Shown here one piece after another: positions 24,700-33,060 of a stretch of 44,251 nt of DNA; position 1 is the first letter of the stretch, and every line of letters begins with the position of its first letter. The position numbers and the translations under genes are program-made. Source of the stretch: Prochlorococcus sp. AG-363-P06 (GTDB lineage: Bacteria; Cyanobacteriota; Cyanobacteriia; PCC-6307; Cyanobiaceae); assembly GCA_003280025.1 (NCBI GenBank), contig QCGD01000012.1, positions 1 through 44,251 on the forward strand, in the 5' to 3' direction. The notes beneath the pieces are model-generated. The model made no database searches. It was not told the DNA's origin and saw nothing but the letters and a program-made list of their open reading frames with translations.

Positions 24700-25887
24700 A
24701 TGAAAATCCCAATCGCTAAAACAAATCTTAATGATTTTGAAAAGAACAGTGTTCTAGAACCCCTGAATAATGGATGGTTGGTTCAGGGTAAGAAAGTGAA
24801 AGAATTTGAAGATATGTGGTGTAATTTTACAAATGCTAAATATAGTATTGCTGTAACTAGCTGTACTACAGCTCTCCATCTTTCTTTAGCTGCATTAGGA
24901 TTTGGTCCTGAAGATGAAGCTATTGTTCCAGCTTTTACATGGATTTCAACTGCTAACGTGATTGAACATCTTGGTGGGAGAGTGATTTTTGCTGATATAG
25001 ATTTATCAACATTCAATATAAATTTAAAAAGTGTTGAGTCTCTTGTAACTAAAAATACAAAGGCGATTTTACCCGTACATCTTTTTGGCTTATCCGCCAA
25101 TATGAAGGAAGTTAATAGATTTGCAAAAGAAAATAATCTTTGGATTATAGAGGATGCTGCATGTGGGTTTGGCACTACCTATGATGGGCAACATGTAGGA
25201 ACTTTTGGAAATAGTGGATGTTTTAGCTTTCATCCAAGAAAAGCAATTACTACTGGTGAGGGAGGTATGATAACAACTAATGATGAAAACTTAGCATTAA
25301 AACTTCGTTGTCTTCGCGATCATGGAGCTTCAATTAGTGATCTTCAAAGACATCATGGGCCTAAACCATTTTTATTAGCCGATCATCCTGAAGCTGGATA
25401 TAACCAACGAATGACAGATATTCAAGCTGCACTAGGAGCAGCTCAGATGATAAGAGCCAAAGAGATTGTTGAGGAAAGACAAGATATTGCGAAAAACTAT
25501 GATTCATGTTTTAAAGATCTTTCTTGGCTAAGAATACCTTTCAGTAATCAACTTTATAAACATAGTTATCAGAGTTATCCATGTTTATTTGAGCCTGAAA
25601 AAGTTGAAGAAGCAATTAAAGAGAAAAACCTTAATTTACTTTCTGAGATAAGAAATTCTCGTAACTCATGGATGGAGGAATTACAAAATTGTGGTATTTC
25701 AACTCGGCCAGCAACGCACGCAGTCCATCAGTTGAGTTACTATAGAAATAAATATAACCTCAAGCCAGAACAATTCATAAGATCTTTTGCTGCAAGTGAA
25801 TGTAGTATTTCTTTGCCACTATTTCATGGTATGACAGAAAATGAGCAAGATTATGTAATTAAAACTGTACTTAGTCGAAATAAATAA
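24700..25887 (+). CDS. DegT/DnrJ/EryC1/StrS aminotransferase
   Basis: A 395-residue PLP enzyme that aminates a keto sugar nucleotide, usually with glutamate as donor. The PLP lysine is K181 in SFHPRKAITTGEGG. IEDAACGFGT holds the aspartate that contacts the pyridine nitrogen, and the N-terminal GWLVQGKKVKEFE and C-terminal TRPATHAVHQL are family-typical. It abuts the epimerase gene upstream and overlaps asnB by one base (TAATG). The product would be an amino sugar that the nearby formyltransferase or acyltransferases could use. Position of amination is unknown. Confidence 0.9.
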   Translation: MKIPIAKTNLNDFEKNSVLEPLNNGWLVQGKKVKEFEDMWCNFTNAKYSIAVTSCTTALHLSLAALGFGPEDEAIVPAFTWISTANVIEHLGGRVIFADIDLSTFNINLKSVESLVTKNTKAILPVHLFGLSANMKEVNRFAKENNLWIIEDAACGFGTTYDGQHVGTFGNSGCFSFHPRKAITTGEGGMITTNDENLALKLRCLRDHGASISDLQRHHGPKPFLLADHPEAGYNQRMTDIQAALGAAQMIRAKEIVEERQDIAKNYDSCFKDLSWLRIPFSNQLYKHSYQSYPCLFEPEKVEEAIKEKNLNLLSEIRNSRNSWMEELQNCGISTRPATHAVHQLSYYRNKYNLKPEQFIRSFAASECSISLPLFHGMTENEQDYVIKTVLSRNK

Positions 25888-27758
25888 TGTGCGGCATAAC
25901 CGGTCTTATTAAATTAAATGGAGATCTCGTTTCATCTGATGTCTTAAAAAAGATGATGAATGCAATTGCGCATAGAGGCCCTGATGGAGAAGGACAATGG
26001 ATTGAGGATTACATTGGTATAGGACATCGCCGTTTGGCAATTATTGATCCAAGTTCCGCAGGTCATCAACCAATGATTAGCCATGATAGTCGTTGGATAT
26101 TATCTTATAACGGTGAGATTTATAATTTTCGAGAACTTCGCACTGAACTAGAAGCTGAAGGAGTTATTTTTAAAAGTAAAACTGATAGCGAGGTTGTTTT
26201 GTATGCACTCGCAAAATGGGGAACTCAAGCCTTATTAAGATTCAATGGAATGTTTGCTTTAGCATTATGGGATAGAAATAAAAAAACTTTACTATTAGCA
26301 AGAGACCGTTATGGAATAAAACCTCTTTATTACACTCAACAAAATAGCTTCTTTTCTTTTGGTTCTGAACAAAAAGCAATTTTATCTATACCTGATTTTA
26401 AACTTAAGCTTAATAAACCAGCCTTGCTTGAATATTTCACATTTCAAAATATTTTTACTGATCAGACTCTCTCATGCGGTATTCATCTTCTTCAACCTGG
26501 CCATTTTCTAAAGTTTGATCTATCACAATCTAAAACAAATATTTTTAAATACTGGGATTATTCATTTAAAGATCCAGATTCTGTTGTTAATTCAGAAGAA
26601 TATATTGAAGAACTAGATAGATTATTTGCCCAAGCTGTAAATAGGCAATTAGTAAGTGATGTTGATTTAGGTACATATTTAAGCGGAGGTATAGATTCAG
26701 GTTCAATTACTGCTGTGGCAGCGATGCAAATTAATAATTTAAAAAGTTTTACTTGTGGATTTGATCTAAGTTCTGCATCAGGAATCGAACTTTCTTTTGA
26801 TGAACGTGTAAAAGCTGAAGCAATGTCCGCATTATTTAACACGGAACATTATCAAATGGTTTTGAAGGCAGGAGATATGGAAAGGTGTCTCCCTCAATTG
26901 GCTTGGCATTTAGAAGAGCCAAGGGTAGGACAGAGTTATCCAAATTATTATGCTGCACAATTAGCAAGTAAATTTGTAAAAGTTGTGCTTTCAGGTAGTG
27001 GAGGTGATGAATTGTTTGCAGGATATCCTTGGCGATATTTTGCTGCTCAGCCAGGACAATCTTTCGATCAATATATAGATAAATATTATTTATATTGGAA
27101 ACGCTTGCTGTCAAATTCAGAACTGAAAATATTATTAAAGCCAATATGGAATGATGTGAATCATGTCTGGACAAAAGATATTTTTAAGAGTATTTTTCCT
27201 GATCATGACACTTGCCCATCCAAACCAGAAGAGTTTATAAATTTATCATTATACTTTGAGGCAAAATCATTTTTGCATGGTCTTCTAGTTGTTGAAGATA
27301 AACTATCTATGGCACATAGTCTTGAGAACAGAGTTGTATTTTTGGATAATGATTTAGTCGATTTTGCTATGCGTTGTCCTATACATTTAAAACTAAATAA
27401 TCTCAAAAGAAAATTTAGAATAGATGAAAATGTACAATATGGTAAAGAACAACAATATTTCAAAAAAACAAATGATGGTAAATTAATTTTAAGGCAAATG
27501 GCATCAAAATATATTCCTAAAAATATTGTTCAATCTAAAAAGCAAGGATTCTCTTCTCCAGATGCAAGTTGGTTTAGAGGTAAAAGCATAGATTTTGTTA
27601 CCAATATTTGTAAAAATAAACAGTCACCTATTTTTGAATTTATTGATTTCAATGTTACACAAACATTAATATCGGAGCATATAAATGGTAAAAGTAATAG
27701 AAGGTTATTAATTTGGTCTATTTTAAATTTTAATGAATACTTAAAACATTTTCATTGA
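25887..27758 (+). CDS. asnB: Asparagine synthase-like glutamine amidotransferase
   Basis: A 623-residue protein with an N-terminal class II glutaminase domain (catalytic C2 in MCGITG, AHRGPDGEG, SYNGEIYN) and a C-terminal ATP pyrophosphatase domain (LSGGIDSGS at 265-273, SGSGGDELFAGYP). Both active sites look complete. In polysaccharide clusters such proteins (WbpS and WbtH are examples) are thought to turn uronic acids into uronamides, and this window also encodes two nucleotide-sugar dehydrogenases that make uronates. True asparagine synthesis is the alternative. It overlaps the aminotransferase stop by one base. Confidence 0.9.
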   Translation: MCGITGLIKLNGDLVSSDVLKKMMNAIAHRGPDGEGQWIEDYIGIGHRRLAIIDPSSAGHQPMISHDSRWILSYNGEIYNFRELRTELEAEGVIFKSKTDSEVVLYALAKWGTQALLRFNGMFALALWDRNKKTLLLARDRYGIKPLYYTQQNSFFSFGSEQKAILSIPDFKLKLNKPALLEYFTFQNIFTDQTLSCGIHLLQPGHFLKFDLSQSKTNIFKYWDYSFKDPDSVVNSEEYIEELDRLFAQAVNRQLVSDVDLGTYLSGGIDSGSITAVAAMQINNLKSFTCGFDLSSASGIELSFDERVKAEAMSALFNTEHYQMVLKAGDMERCLPQLAWHLEEPRVGQSYPNYYAAQLASKFVKVVLSGSGGDELFAGYPWRYFAAQPGQSFDQYIDKYYLYWKRLLSNSELKILLKPIWNDVNHVWTKDIFKSIFPDHDTCPSKPEEFINLSLYFEAKSFLHGLLVVEDKLSMAHSLENRVVFLDNDLVDFAMRCPIHLKLNNLKRKFRIDENVQYGKEQQYFKKTNDGKLILRQMASKYIPKNIVQSKKQGFSSPDASWFRGKSIDFVTNICKNKQSPIFEFIDFNVTQTLISEHINGKSNRRLLIWSILNFNEYLKHFH

Positions 27759-27773
27759 TAATTTATATCAATT

Positions 27774-28802
27774 ATGAGTTATGAATTTTTAGTAAAAAGT
27801 GCATTTGAAATAAATTTTTTAGATAGTTTTTTTTATAATTCTTATTTCAACTTTGTATTTGAACAGCCTACTTATTGGCAAGCTATTTCCGCAATAACAA
27901 AAGGTGAGCTATACATTGCATACTTAATAGATGTTGAAGAAAATATAAAATCCTGGATTCCTTTCATTTTAAGAAGAGAACAAAATATTACACTTGTAAA
28001 TGCCTTGCCATATTATGGTTCACATGGTGGCCCATATGGTCCTTGTACTAATTTATACAATGAACTTCTAGCTAAATTCCTTGAATATTGCGATTCTAAT
28101 AATATAGATTCGACATTTATAGCTTTGTCATTAGTTGCCTCAGAGGGATTAAAAAACACAATTAAGTCAAAATATTATATAGATGAGAGAATAGGTCAAG
28201 TTTCAGATATACCTATTTATAGCTCAAATATAGAAAAAGATTTGTTTGATCTCTATCATGTGAAAACACGAAATGCTATTAGGAAAGCTAACAAAGTCGA
28301 AAATATATCACTAGTAATTAATCCTGAATTAGATTTATTCAAAAAGATTATAGATCTTCATATTAAAAATATTACTGCTCTTAAAGGTATTCCTAAAGAG
28401 TTGGATCATTTTAATCATTTAAAGTCTTTTGCTGGTAAAGAATATACATTTCGTGTAGCAACTTATTTAGTAAATAATGAAATTGCATGTGCTTTGATAA
28501 GTTTAATAACATCAAAAACATTTGAATATTTCACACCAGTTTTAAATCCAAATTATAGAAGCAGCCAATTACTTAGCAGACTTATACATAATGAATTAAT
28601 TTATGCATCTTCCTTAAAGCTTAAATATTGGAATTGGGGGGGCACATGGCCATCCCAAGAAAGTGTTTACAGATTCAAATCTAGATGGGGTGCGCGTAGT
28701 TTTCCTTATTATTATTTAATGTCTCAAAAAAACGATAAAGTTAGATCATCATGTGAGAAGGGAGAAGCCAAATTTGATTATATGTATAAATACAAGTTTT
28801 AA
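27774..28802 (+). CDS. FemAB/BioF2-like acyltransferase
   Basis: A 342-residue protein of the FemAB-type double-GNAT fold, which transfers amino acids or acyl groups to amine acceptors. Recognisable parts are the N-terminal EQPTYWQAI, HGGPYGPC, the KTRNAIRKANK segment and the C-terminal acyltransferase half with YFTPVLNPNYRSSQLLSRL, YWNWGGTWPSQESVYRFK and the final KSRWGARSFPYYY. It follows asnB by 15 bases and precedes the formyltransferase by 2. It may attach an amino acid or acyl group to the sugar made by the aminotransferase; tRNA- or CoA-dependence is not readable. Confidence 0.75.
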   Translation: MSYEFLVKSAFEINFLDSFFYNSYFNFVFEQPTYWQAISAITKGELYIAYLIDVEENIKSWIPFILRREQNITLVNALPYYGSHGGPYGPCTNLYNELLAKFLEYCDSNNIDSTFIALSLVASEGLKNTIKSKYYIDERIGQVSDIPIYSSNIEKDLFDLYHVKTRNAIRKANKVENISLVINPELDLFKKIIDLHIKNITALKGIPKELDHFNHLKSFAGKEYTFRVATYLVNNEIACALISLITSKTFEYFTPVLNPNYRSSQLLSRLIHNELIYASSLKLKYWNWGGTWPSQESVYRFKSRWGARSFPYYYLMSQKNDKVRSSCEKGEAKFDYMYKYKF

Positions 28803-28804
28803 TT

Positions 28805-29467
28805 ATGATTTTTGTTGGTTCTTATCCCTTTAGTTGGTATACACTCAAAATTTTATTAAAAAATAAACTTATACCAAAAATTATAATCACAATAAAGGGG
28901 GACAATAATGGTGACTTTGTTTTTTATAAAAATTGTTTGAAATGTTCTGATTTAAAAAATACCAAAATTATTTTAATTAAAGATAAATTTGACTTTATGA
29001 ACTTAGAGTTAGAAAGTTCCCAATTCCTTGTAACAAGTGCCTTCCCATTTTTAGTTCCTAATAAAATCCTAAGTAAAGCAAAATGTTTAGCTTTAAATGT
29101 TCATCCAAGTCTTCTGCCTCGTTGGCGAGGTCCTGATCCAATACGAAATGCCATTATTTCTGGTGATAAATATATTGGAGTTAGTATTCATAAGATGACG
29201 GCTTTTTTTGATAAAGGTGAAGTAATCGCTCAAAAAAAATTAAAAAATGATGGACATACTAATCTTTCTGAATATATAAAAGTGTTAGCAGAGAATGGGG
29301 CTCAATTAATCCTTACTGCAATTAATAATCCAAAAATAATTTCAAAAGTAAAAGATAGTAATTATGAATCGCTTTACATTTCTGAACCCTATGCTCACAA
29401 TATAAAAAATAAATTATCTTTAATTAAGGAAATAATGCCTAAGGAATATTTTAGAATTACCAGATGA
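28805..29467 (+). CDS. Sugar N-formyltransferase-like protein
   Basis: A 220-residue Formyl_trans_N protein. The catalytic triad of the family is present: N98 and H100 in LNVHPSLLPRWRGPDPI and D136 in AFFDKGEVIAQ. It lacks the C-terminal RNA-binding domain of methionyl-tRNA formyltransferase, as expected for a sugar enzyme. It starts 2 bases after the FemAB-like gene and overlaps the next gene by 4 (ATGA). It is only weakly like the formyltransferase at 1331, so the two probably serve different amino sugars. Confidence 0.85.
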   Translation: MIFVGSYPFSWYTLKILLKNKLIPKIIITIKGDNNGDFVFYKNCLKCSDLKNTKIILIKDKFDFMNLELESSQFLVTSAFPFLVPNKILSKAKCLALNVHPSLLPRWRGPDPIRNAIISGDKYIGVSIHKMTAFFDKGEVIAQKKLKNDGHTNLSEYIKVLAENGAQLILTAINNPKIISKVKDSNYESLYISEPYAHNIKNKLSLIKEIMPKEYFRITR

Positions 29468-30168
29468 TTAGCCAATTAAAAACAAAAATTATTTTAACAA
29501 TGGATACAGATTGGTGTCCAAATTATGTATTGTCATATGCTTTAAGTCTTTTTAAAAAACTACCCATAACAATATTTGCTACACATAAATATCCCTCTGA
29601 TATCTTCTCAAATAATCACGAAATTGGAATTCATCCTAATTTAGAGTATTTACCAAATCTTACAAATAATTCATTAAATTCAGTTTTTGAACCTTTACTT
29701 AATTTTTATCCCGATGCAAGATCCTGTAGGACTCATAAACTGTTCTGGGTATCTTCTTTAGATCCATATCTTGTATCAAAAAAAATATATATAGATTCAA
29801 GCCTTCAATTATTTAATAATTCCCCTTTAGTGGGGTGTTCCCCCTCCGGTTTATTGCGTTATCCTATTCTTTGGTCTGATGGATTATTTATTAATTACAA
29901 AATAAATATAAAAGAGGAAAATATCAATTTTTCTCATAATGTAATTTCTATTCATCCTATCCATTTATGGTTAAATACATCAATGAAGGAAGATTATGAA
30001 GCATTTAAAATGGAAGTGCCACAATTAGACAAGGCTAATACTTCTGTTATGGATAAGTTTTTTAATTTTGGCTCAGAAAAAAAAATAGGTATCCGTAATA
30101 TAATTACAAACTTAGTCGAAAAGACTAATTCATCTCAATTCATATTCTTCCCGAAATCTAATGTCTAA
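29464..30168 (+). CDS. Polysaccharide deacetylase-like protein (NodB fold)
   Basis: A 234-residue protein with the layout of NodB-type deacetylases: an early strand with acidic residues D14 and D16 (LTMDTDW), then HEIGIHPN with H52 and H57 for metal binding, then SCRTHKLFW and a C-terminal NVISIHPIHLWL. There is no signal peptide, so it is cytoplasmic and could act on a nucleotide or lipid-linked sugar, removing an N-acetyl so the formyltransferase can act. That order is inference. It overlaps the genes on both sides (4 and 8 bases), which points to coupled translation. Confidence 0.7.
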   Translation: MISQLKTKIILTMDTDWCPNYVLSYALSLFKKLPITIFATHKYPSDIFSNNHEIGIHPNLEYLPNLTNNSLNSVFEPLLNFYPDARSCRTHKLFWVSSLDPYLVSKKIYIDSSLQLFNNSPLVGCSPSGLLRYPILWSDGLFINYKINIKEENINFSHNVISIHPIHLWLNTSMKEDYEAFKMEVPQLDKANTSVMDKFFNFGSEKKIGIRNIITNLVEKTNSSQFIFFPKSNV

Positions 30169-30607
30169 ATCGATAATTGTTTTTGATGGTGATTGCGGTA
30201 TTTGCTCACTGCTTGTCAAATCAACATATAAGTTATCAAAGCTTTCAAATAATAAGATGTTGTTTTTTACACCTCTAAATTCTGAACTTGGTATTTATTT
30301 AACAAATCAAATAAATAAGAAAAAATATGAAATTTCTAATGGAGATACAATGATTTTTTATCATTTAGGAAACTTATATACAGGCTCAACTGCACTTATA
30401 AGATCTTATTCTTTTGCCTCTAAAATATCTATTTTAAATTACCTACTAATTTTCCCAATATTTATAAGAGATTTAATTTATAAATTTATAGCCAAAAATA
30501 GATATAAATTATCAAAAATTTTTAGATTGCAATCCACCAACTCGTGTAATTTAAATACTATGAAAGAAATTAATGGAAGAATAATCTATTCAATTTCAGA
30601 AATCTAA
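30161..30607 (+). CDS. DCC family thiol-disulfide protein (DUF393)
   Basis: A 148-residue thioredoxin-like protein with the defining DxDCxxC motif, D9 to C15 (FDGDCGICS), and the family-typical GDTMIFYHLGNLYTGSTALI. These proteins are predicted thiol-disulfide oxidoreductases and often sit next to multi-pass HTTM or DoxX-like membrane proteins, as here. It overlaps the deacetylase-like gene by 8 bases and the membrane-protein gene by 1. A redox role at a sugar-modifying membrane enzyme is possible; the function of the family is poorly known. Confidence 0.85.
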   Translation: MSKSIIVFDGDCGICSLLVKSTYKLSKLSNNKMLFFTPLNSELGIYLTNQINKKKYEISNGDTMIFYHLGNLYTGSTALIRSYSFASKISILNYLLIFPIFIRDLIYKFIAKNRYKLSKIFRLQSTNSCNLNTMKEINGRIIYSISEI

Positions 30608-32130
30608 TGATAAAAATATTAGAATTTTTTTCAAATTTTTTAAATATTGAGATTATTTTATTATTTTTCTTTTTCTTTCATTTTTTTACAGTTTCTTATG
30701 ATTTCCCCCGTTATATATTTTCTTTAGATGAAATATCAAGAATTCATAAATTATTATTAAAAACTTCACTTTTAACAATCCCACTTGTTTTTTATTTTTA
30801 TCAAAAATCTAATAATTTTAGTATTCTTCTTTTTTTAGTTCTTTATTCTATACTTAGACATATTCATATCGATAGAAGATATAAGAGTCTTTCGAGAGGA
30901 GCGGGAGCAGTTGGGATAGTACCATTACAAGTTTTATTTTTCTATGTTTTATATAAAATCTCATTTTTATATCAACTATTAACCCCAAACACAATTCTAT
31001 ATTTATTTTTATTAAGTCAAGGACTCATGATGATTGAAGCTGGAACTTGCAAGTTTATTTTTGGATATTCTTCGCAAAACCAATTTGGGCTAAAACCTGC
31101 TTTGTTGAATCCATGTTGGAGTCGACATTATTTTCTTTTTAAGAGACTAAAAAGTACTTATTTTAATTTTATTAATTCTACTGCCGTTATCCTTCAAATT
31201 TTGTGTGGAATTTTTCTTCTTATTCCTAATATATATGTTCAATCAATAGGCTTAGTTATTTATTTTGTAATTTTTGGATTTATGTTTCTATTTATAGATT
31301 TAGCTAGTTTAAGCGTATTGACACTTTTAATTCCTTTAATAAGTTTTTTATTACTCTTCAGTATTTCTTTTAACGAATACTCTTATTTAAATAATAATAT
31401 TTGTTTATCAATAATTTTTATTTATTTAGCATATTTCATAACTCAAAAATTTTCAATTTATTTAGATCTTTTAAATCAAGAATCAATTAATATAAATTGG
31501 ATTAAACAATTATTATTTTTTAAGAAAAAGATTAAAAGTTATTCTTTTTTTAATAGAGCTGAAAATATTAACAAATATATAAGAAATTTCATACCTATTT
31601 TCCCTTGGAGGGTTTTTACCCCAGACATAACAGATACATATATGAATATAAAAGTTTATTCAGATTTAGAAAAAAATATTTATAAAAACTATTCATGGCA
31701 AGAAAGACCTAAACTTTTGAAAATCATCCCACTTTTTTCTTTATTTTACAAAGAAAAACTTTGGAAGATACTTGCTTTTGCATCAGAATCAATAATACAA
31801 ACTACCATTTGTAATGGGTTTAAAAATAATCAAGAAAGATCTAAAAAACATAGTATTAGGTATATTAATTCAATTATTAAATTTCTACCAAAAAAAAGTG
31901 TTTATATTGAACTTGATATCTTTCAATATGATCCTAATCATTTCAAATCAAATTGTAATTCTTGGGAAAAACGTTTAACAATTTCTACTAATCTATATCT
32001 TTCTCAAAAGGTAAATTCAGAAATAAAATTTAAGAAGGTTTCTAATGTTAATATTGAAAAACATTCAAGATTTAAATCAAAATCATTATCATTTAACTCT
32101 TATTATTTTTCAAAACTAACTGAAATTTAA
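30607..32130 (+). CDS. Multi-pass membrane protein, HTTM-like, with soluble C-terminal domain
   Basis: A 507-residue protein I cannot assign firmly. The first roughly 290 residues hold about seven to eight hydrophobic helices, with conserved-looking polar loops such as SRGAGAVGIVPLQ, MIEAGTCKFIFGYSS and NPCWSRHYFLFKRLK. The last about 200 residues are soluble and basic (FPWRVFTPDITDTYMNIKVY, WQERPKLLKI). This resembles HTTM/vitamin-K-carboxylase-like proteins that partner DCC proteins, and the one-base overlap with the DCC gene supports that pairing. It might be a membrane-embedded oxidoreductase or carboxylase-like enzyme acting on a lipid-linked glycan. Confidence 0.6.
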   Translation: MIKILEFFSNFLNIEIILLFFFFFHFFTVSYDFPRYIFSLDEISRIHKLLLKTSLLTIPLVFYFYQKSNNFSILLFLVLYSILRHIHIDRRYKSLSRGAGAVGIVPLQVLFFYVLYKISFLYQLLTPNTILYLFLLSQGLMMIEAGTCKFIFGYSSQNQFGLKPALLNPCWSRHYFLFKRLKSTYFNFINSTAVILQILCGIFLLIPNIYVQSIGLVIYFVIFGFMFLFIDLASLSVLTLLIPLISFLLLFSISFNEYSYLNNNICLSIIFIYLAYFITQKFSIYLDLLNQESININWIKQLLFFKKKIKSYSFFNRAENINKYIRNFIPIFPWRVFTPDITDTYMNIKVYSDLEKNIYKNYSWQERPKLLKIIPLFSLFYKEKLWKILAFASESIIQTTICNGFKNNQERSKKHSIRYINSIIKFLPKKSVYIELDIFQYDPNHFKSNCNSWEKRLTISTNLYLSQKVNSEIKFKKVSNVNIEKHSRFKSKSLSFNSYYFSKLTEI

Positions 32131-32149
32131 AAATATAATAAAATTTATT

Positions 32150-32941
32150 ATGATTTCACACAATTACACTCAAATTAAATATATTTTAGCTGAAGTAAAA
32201 AATAATCTGCAACAAAAAATTGGAGATAATGACTCAAAATTTATAGATCGTATTTTTCAGGATGGACTTGGAAAGTATTTAAATAGAATTTCTAGAATTG
32301 GTTTTGAGAATAAAGAGAGAGTATTAGATGCTGGATGTGGTTATGGTCAATGGTCTTTGTCTCTTGCAGCTAAAAATAATAATGTTTTTTCTTGTGATTC
32401 TTCATTAATAAGAATTGAATTTATAAAAAAGTTATGTAATAAATTAGAAATTAAAAATATTGATTTGTCATTAGCAAATGTTAACTCTTTGCAATATCCT
32501 GATAATTATTTCGATGCAGTCTTTTGTTATGGTGTTATTTTCTTGACTCCTTGGAAAGAAACTATTCGCCAATTCCAAAGAATCTTAAAACCTGGAGGTA
32601 AAATTTACGTAAATTTTAATGATATTGGTTGGTATTTATTTCTATGGGAAACTGAACATAATAAAGCTTCTGATTATGATCCAAAGCTGGTTGCATCAAA
32701 AGCATTTTCGCAAACAATTAGATATGAAAGGAATGAATTGTCATATATAAAAGGTGATCACTACATCATTTCTTCAAATCAAATGAAAGAGTTTCTAACT
32801 AAAAATGGTTTTAAGCAAATACAAACAGGTCCAGAAGGGTCAGTTACTTTAGAAAACAAAATTATTCCAAATGAGCCTTTCTTTAAAGATGAATATAAAG
32901 GGATCCCTTGTGTTCAAGAATTATTAGCAACAAAAATATAA
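32150..32941 (+). CDS. Class I SAM-dependent methyltransferase
   Basis: A 263-residue Rossmann methyltransferase. Motif I is VLDAGCGYGQWSL at 58-70, the acidic ribose-binding residue is in VFSCDSS, and post-motif segments NSLQYPDNYFDAVFCYGVIF and QRILKPGGKIYVNFND match the UbiE/COQ5-like group. It is the last gene of the packed run, 19 bases after the membrane-protein gene. It likely methylates a sugar hydroxyl or amine, but the acceptor is unknown. Confidence 0.87.
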   Translation: MISHNYTQIKYILAEVKNNLQQKIGDNDSKFIDRIFQDGLGKYLNRISRIGFENKERVLDAGCGYGQWSLSLAAKNNNVFSCDSSLIRIEFIKKLCNKLEIKNIDLSLANVNSLQYPDNYFDAVFCYGVIFLTPWKETIRQFQRILKPGGKIYVNFNDIGWYLFLWETEHNKASDYDPKLVASKAFSQTIRYERNELSYIKGDHYIISSNQMKEFLTKNGFKQIQTGPEGSVTLENKIIPNEPFFKDEYKGIPCVQELLATKI

Positions 32942-33000
32942 TTTGTGTAAGAAATTATATCTATTTAAAAACTGTATTTCCAATTATGAGATAATAGATT

Positions 33001-33029
33001 AAAAATTAAAAAAATTTTAATTAATTTTT
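33001..33029. terminator. Weak inverted repeat after the methyltransferase gene
   Basis: AAAAATTA at 33001-33008 is the exact reverse complement of TAATTTTT at 33022-33029, with further A/T pairing inside. It sits between the methyltransferase stop and the next start. The stem is all A/T, so it would be a weak terminator at best. Confidence 0.25.
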
Positions 33030-33060
33030 AGTTCCTAAAGAGAATATTGTTTTATATCTA

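Noticed and set aside
24783-25175. Long antisense frame over the aminotransferase gene at 24700
   Set aside because: It is the mirror of a strongly conserved gene and reads as an unlike, low-sense protein; the same holds for the other antisense frames in the window.
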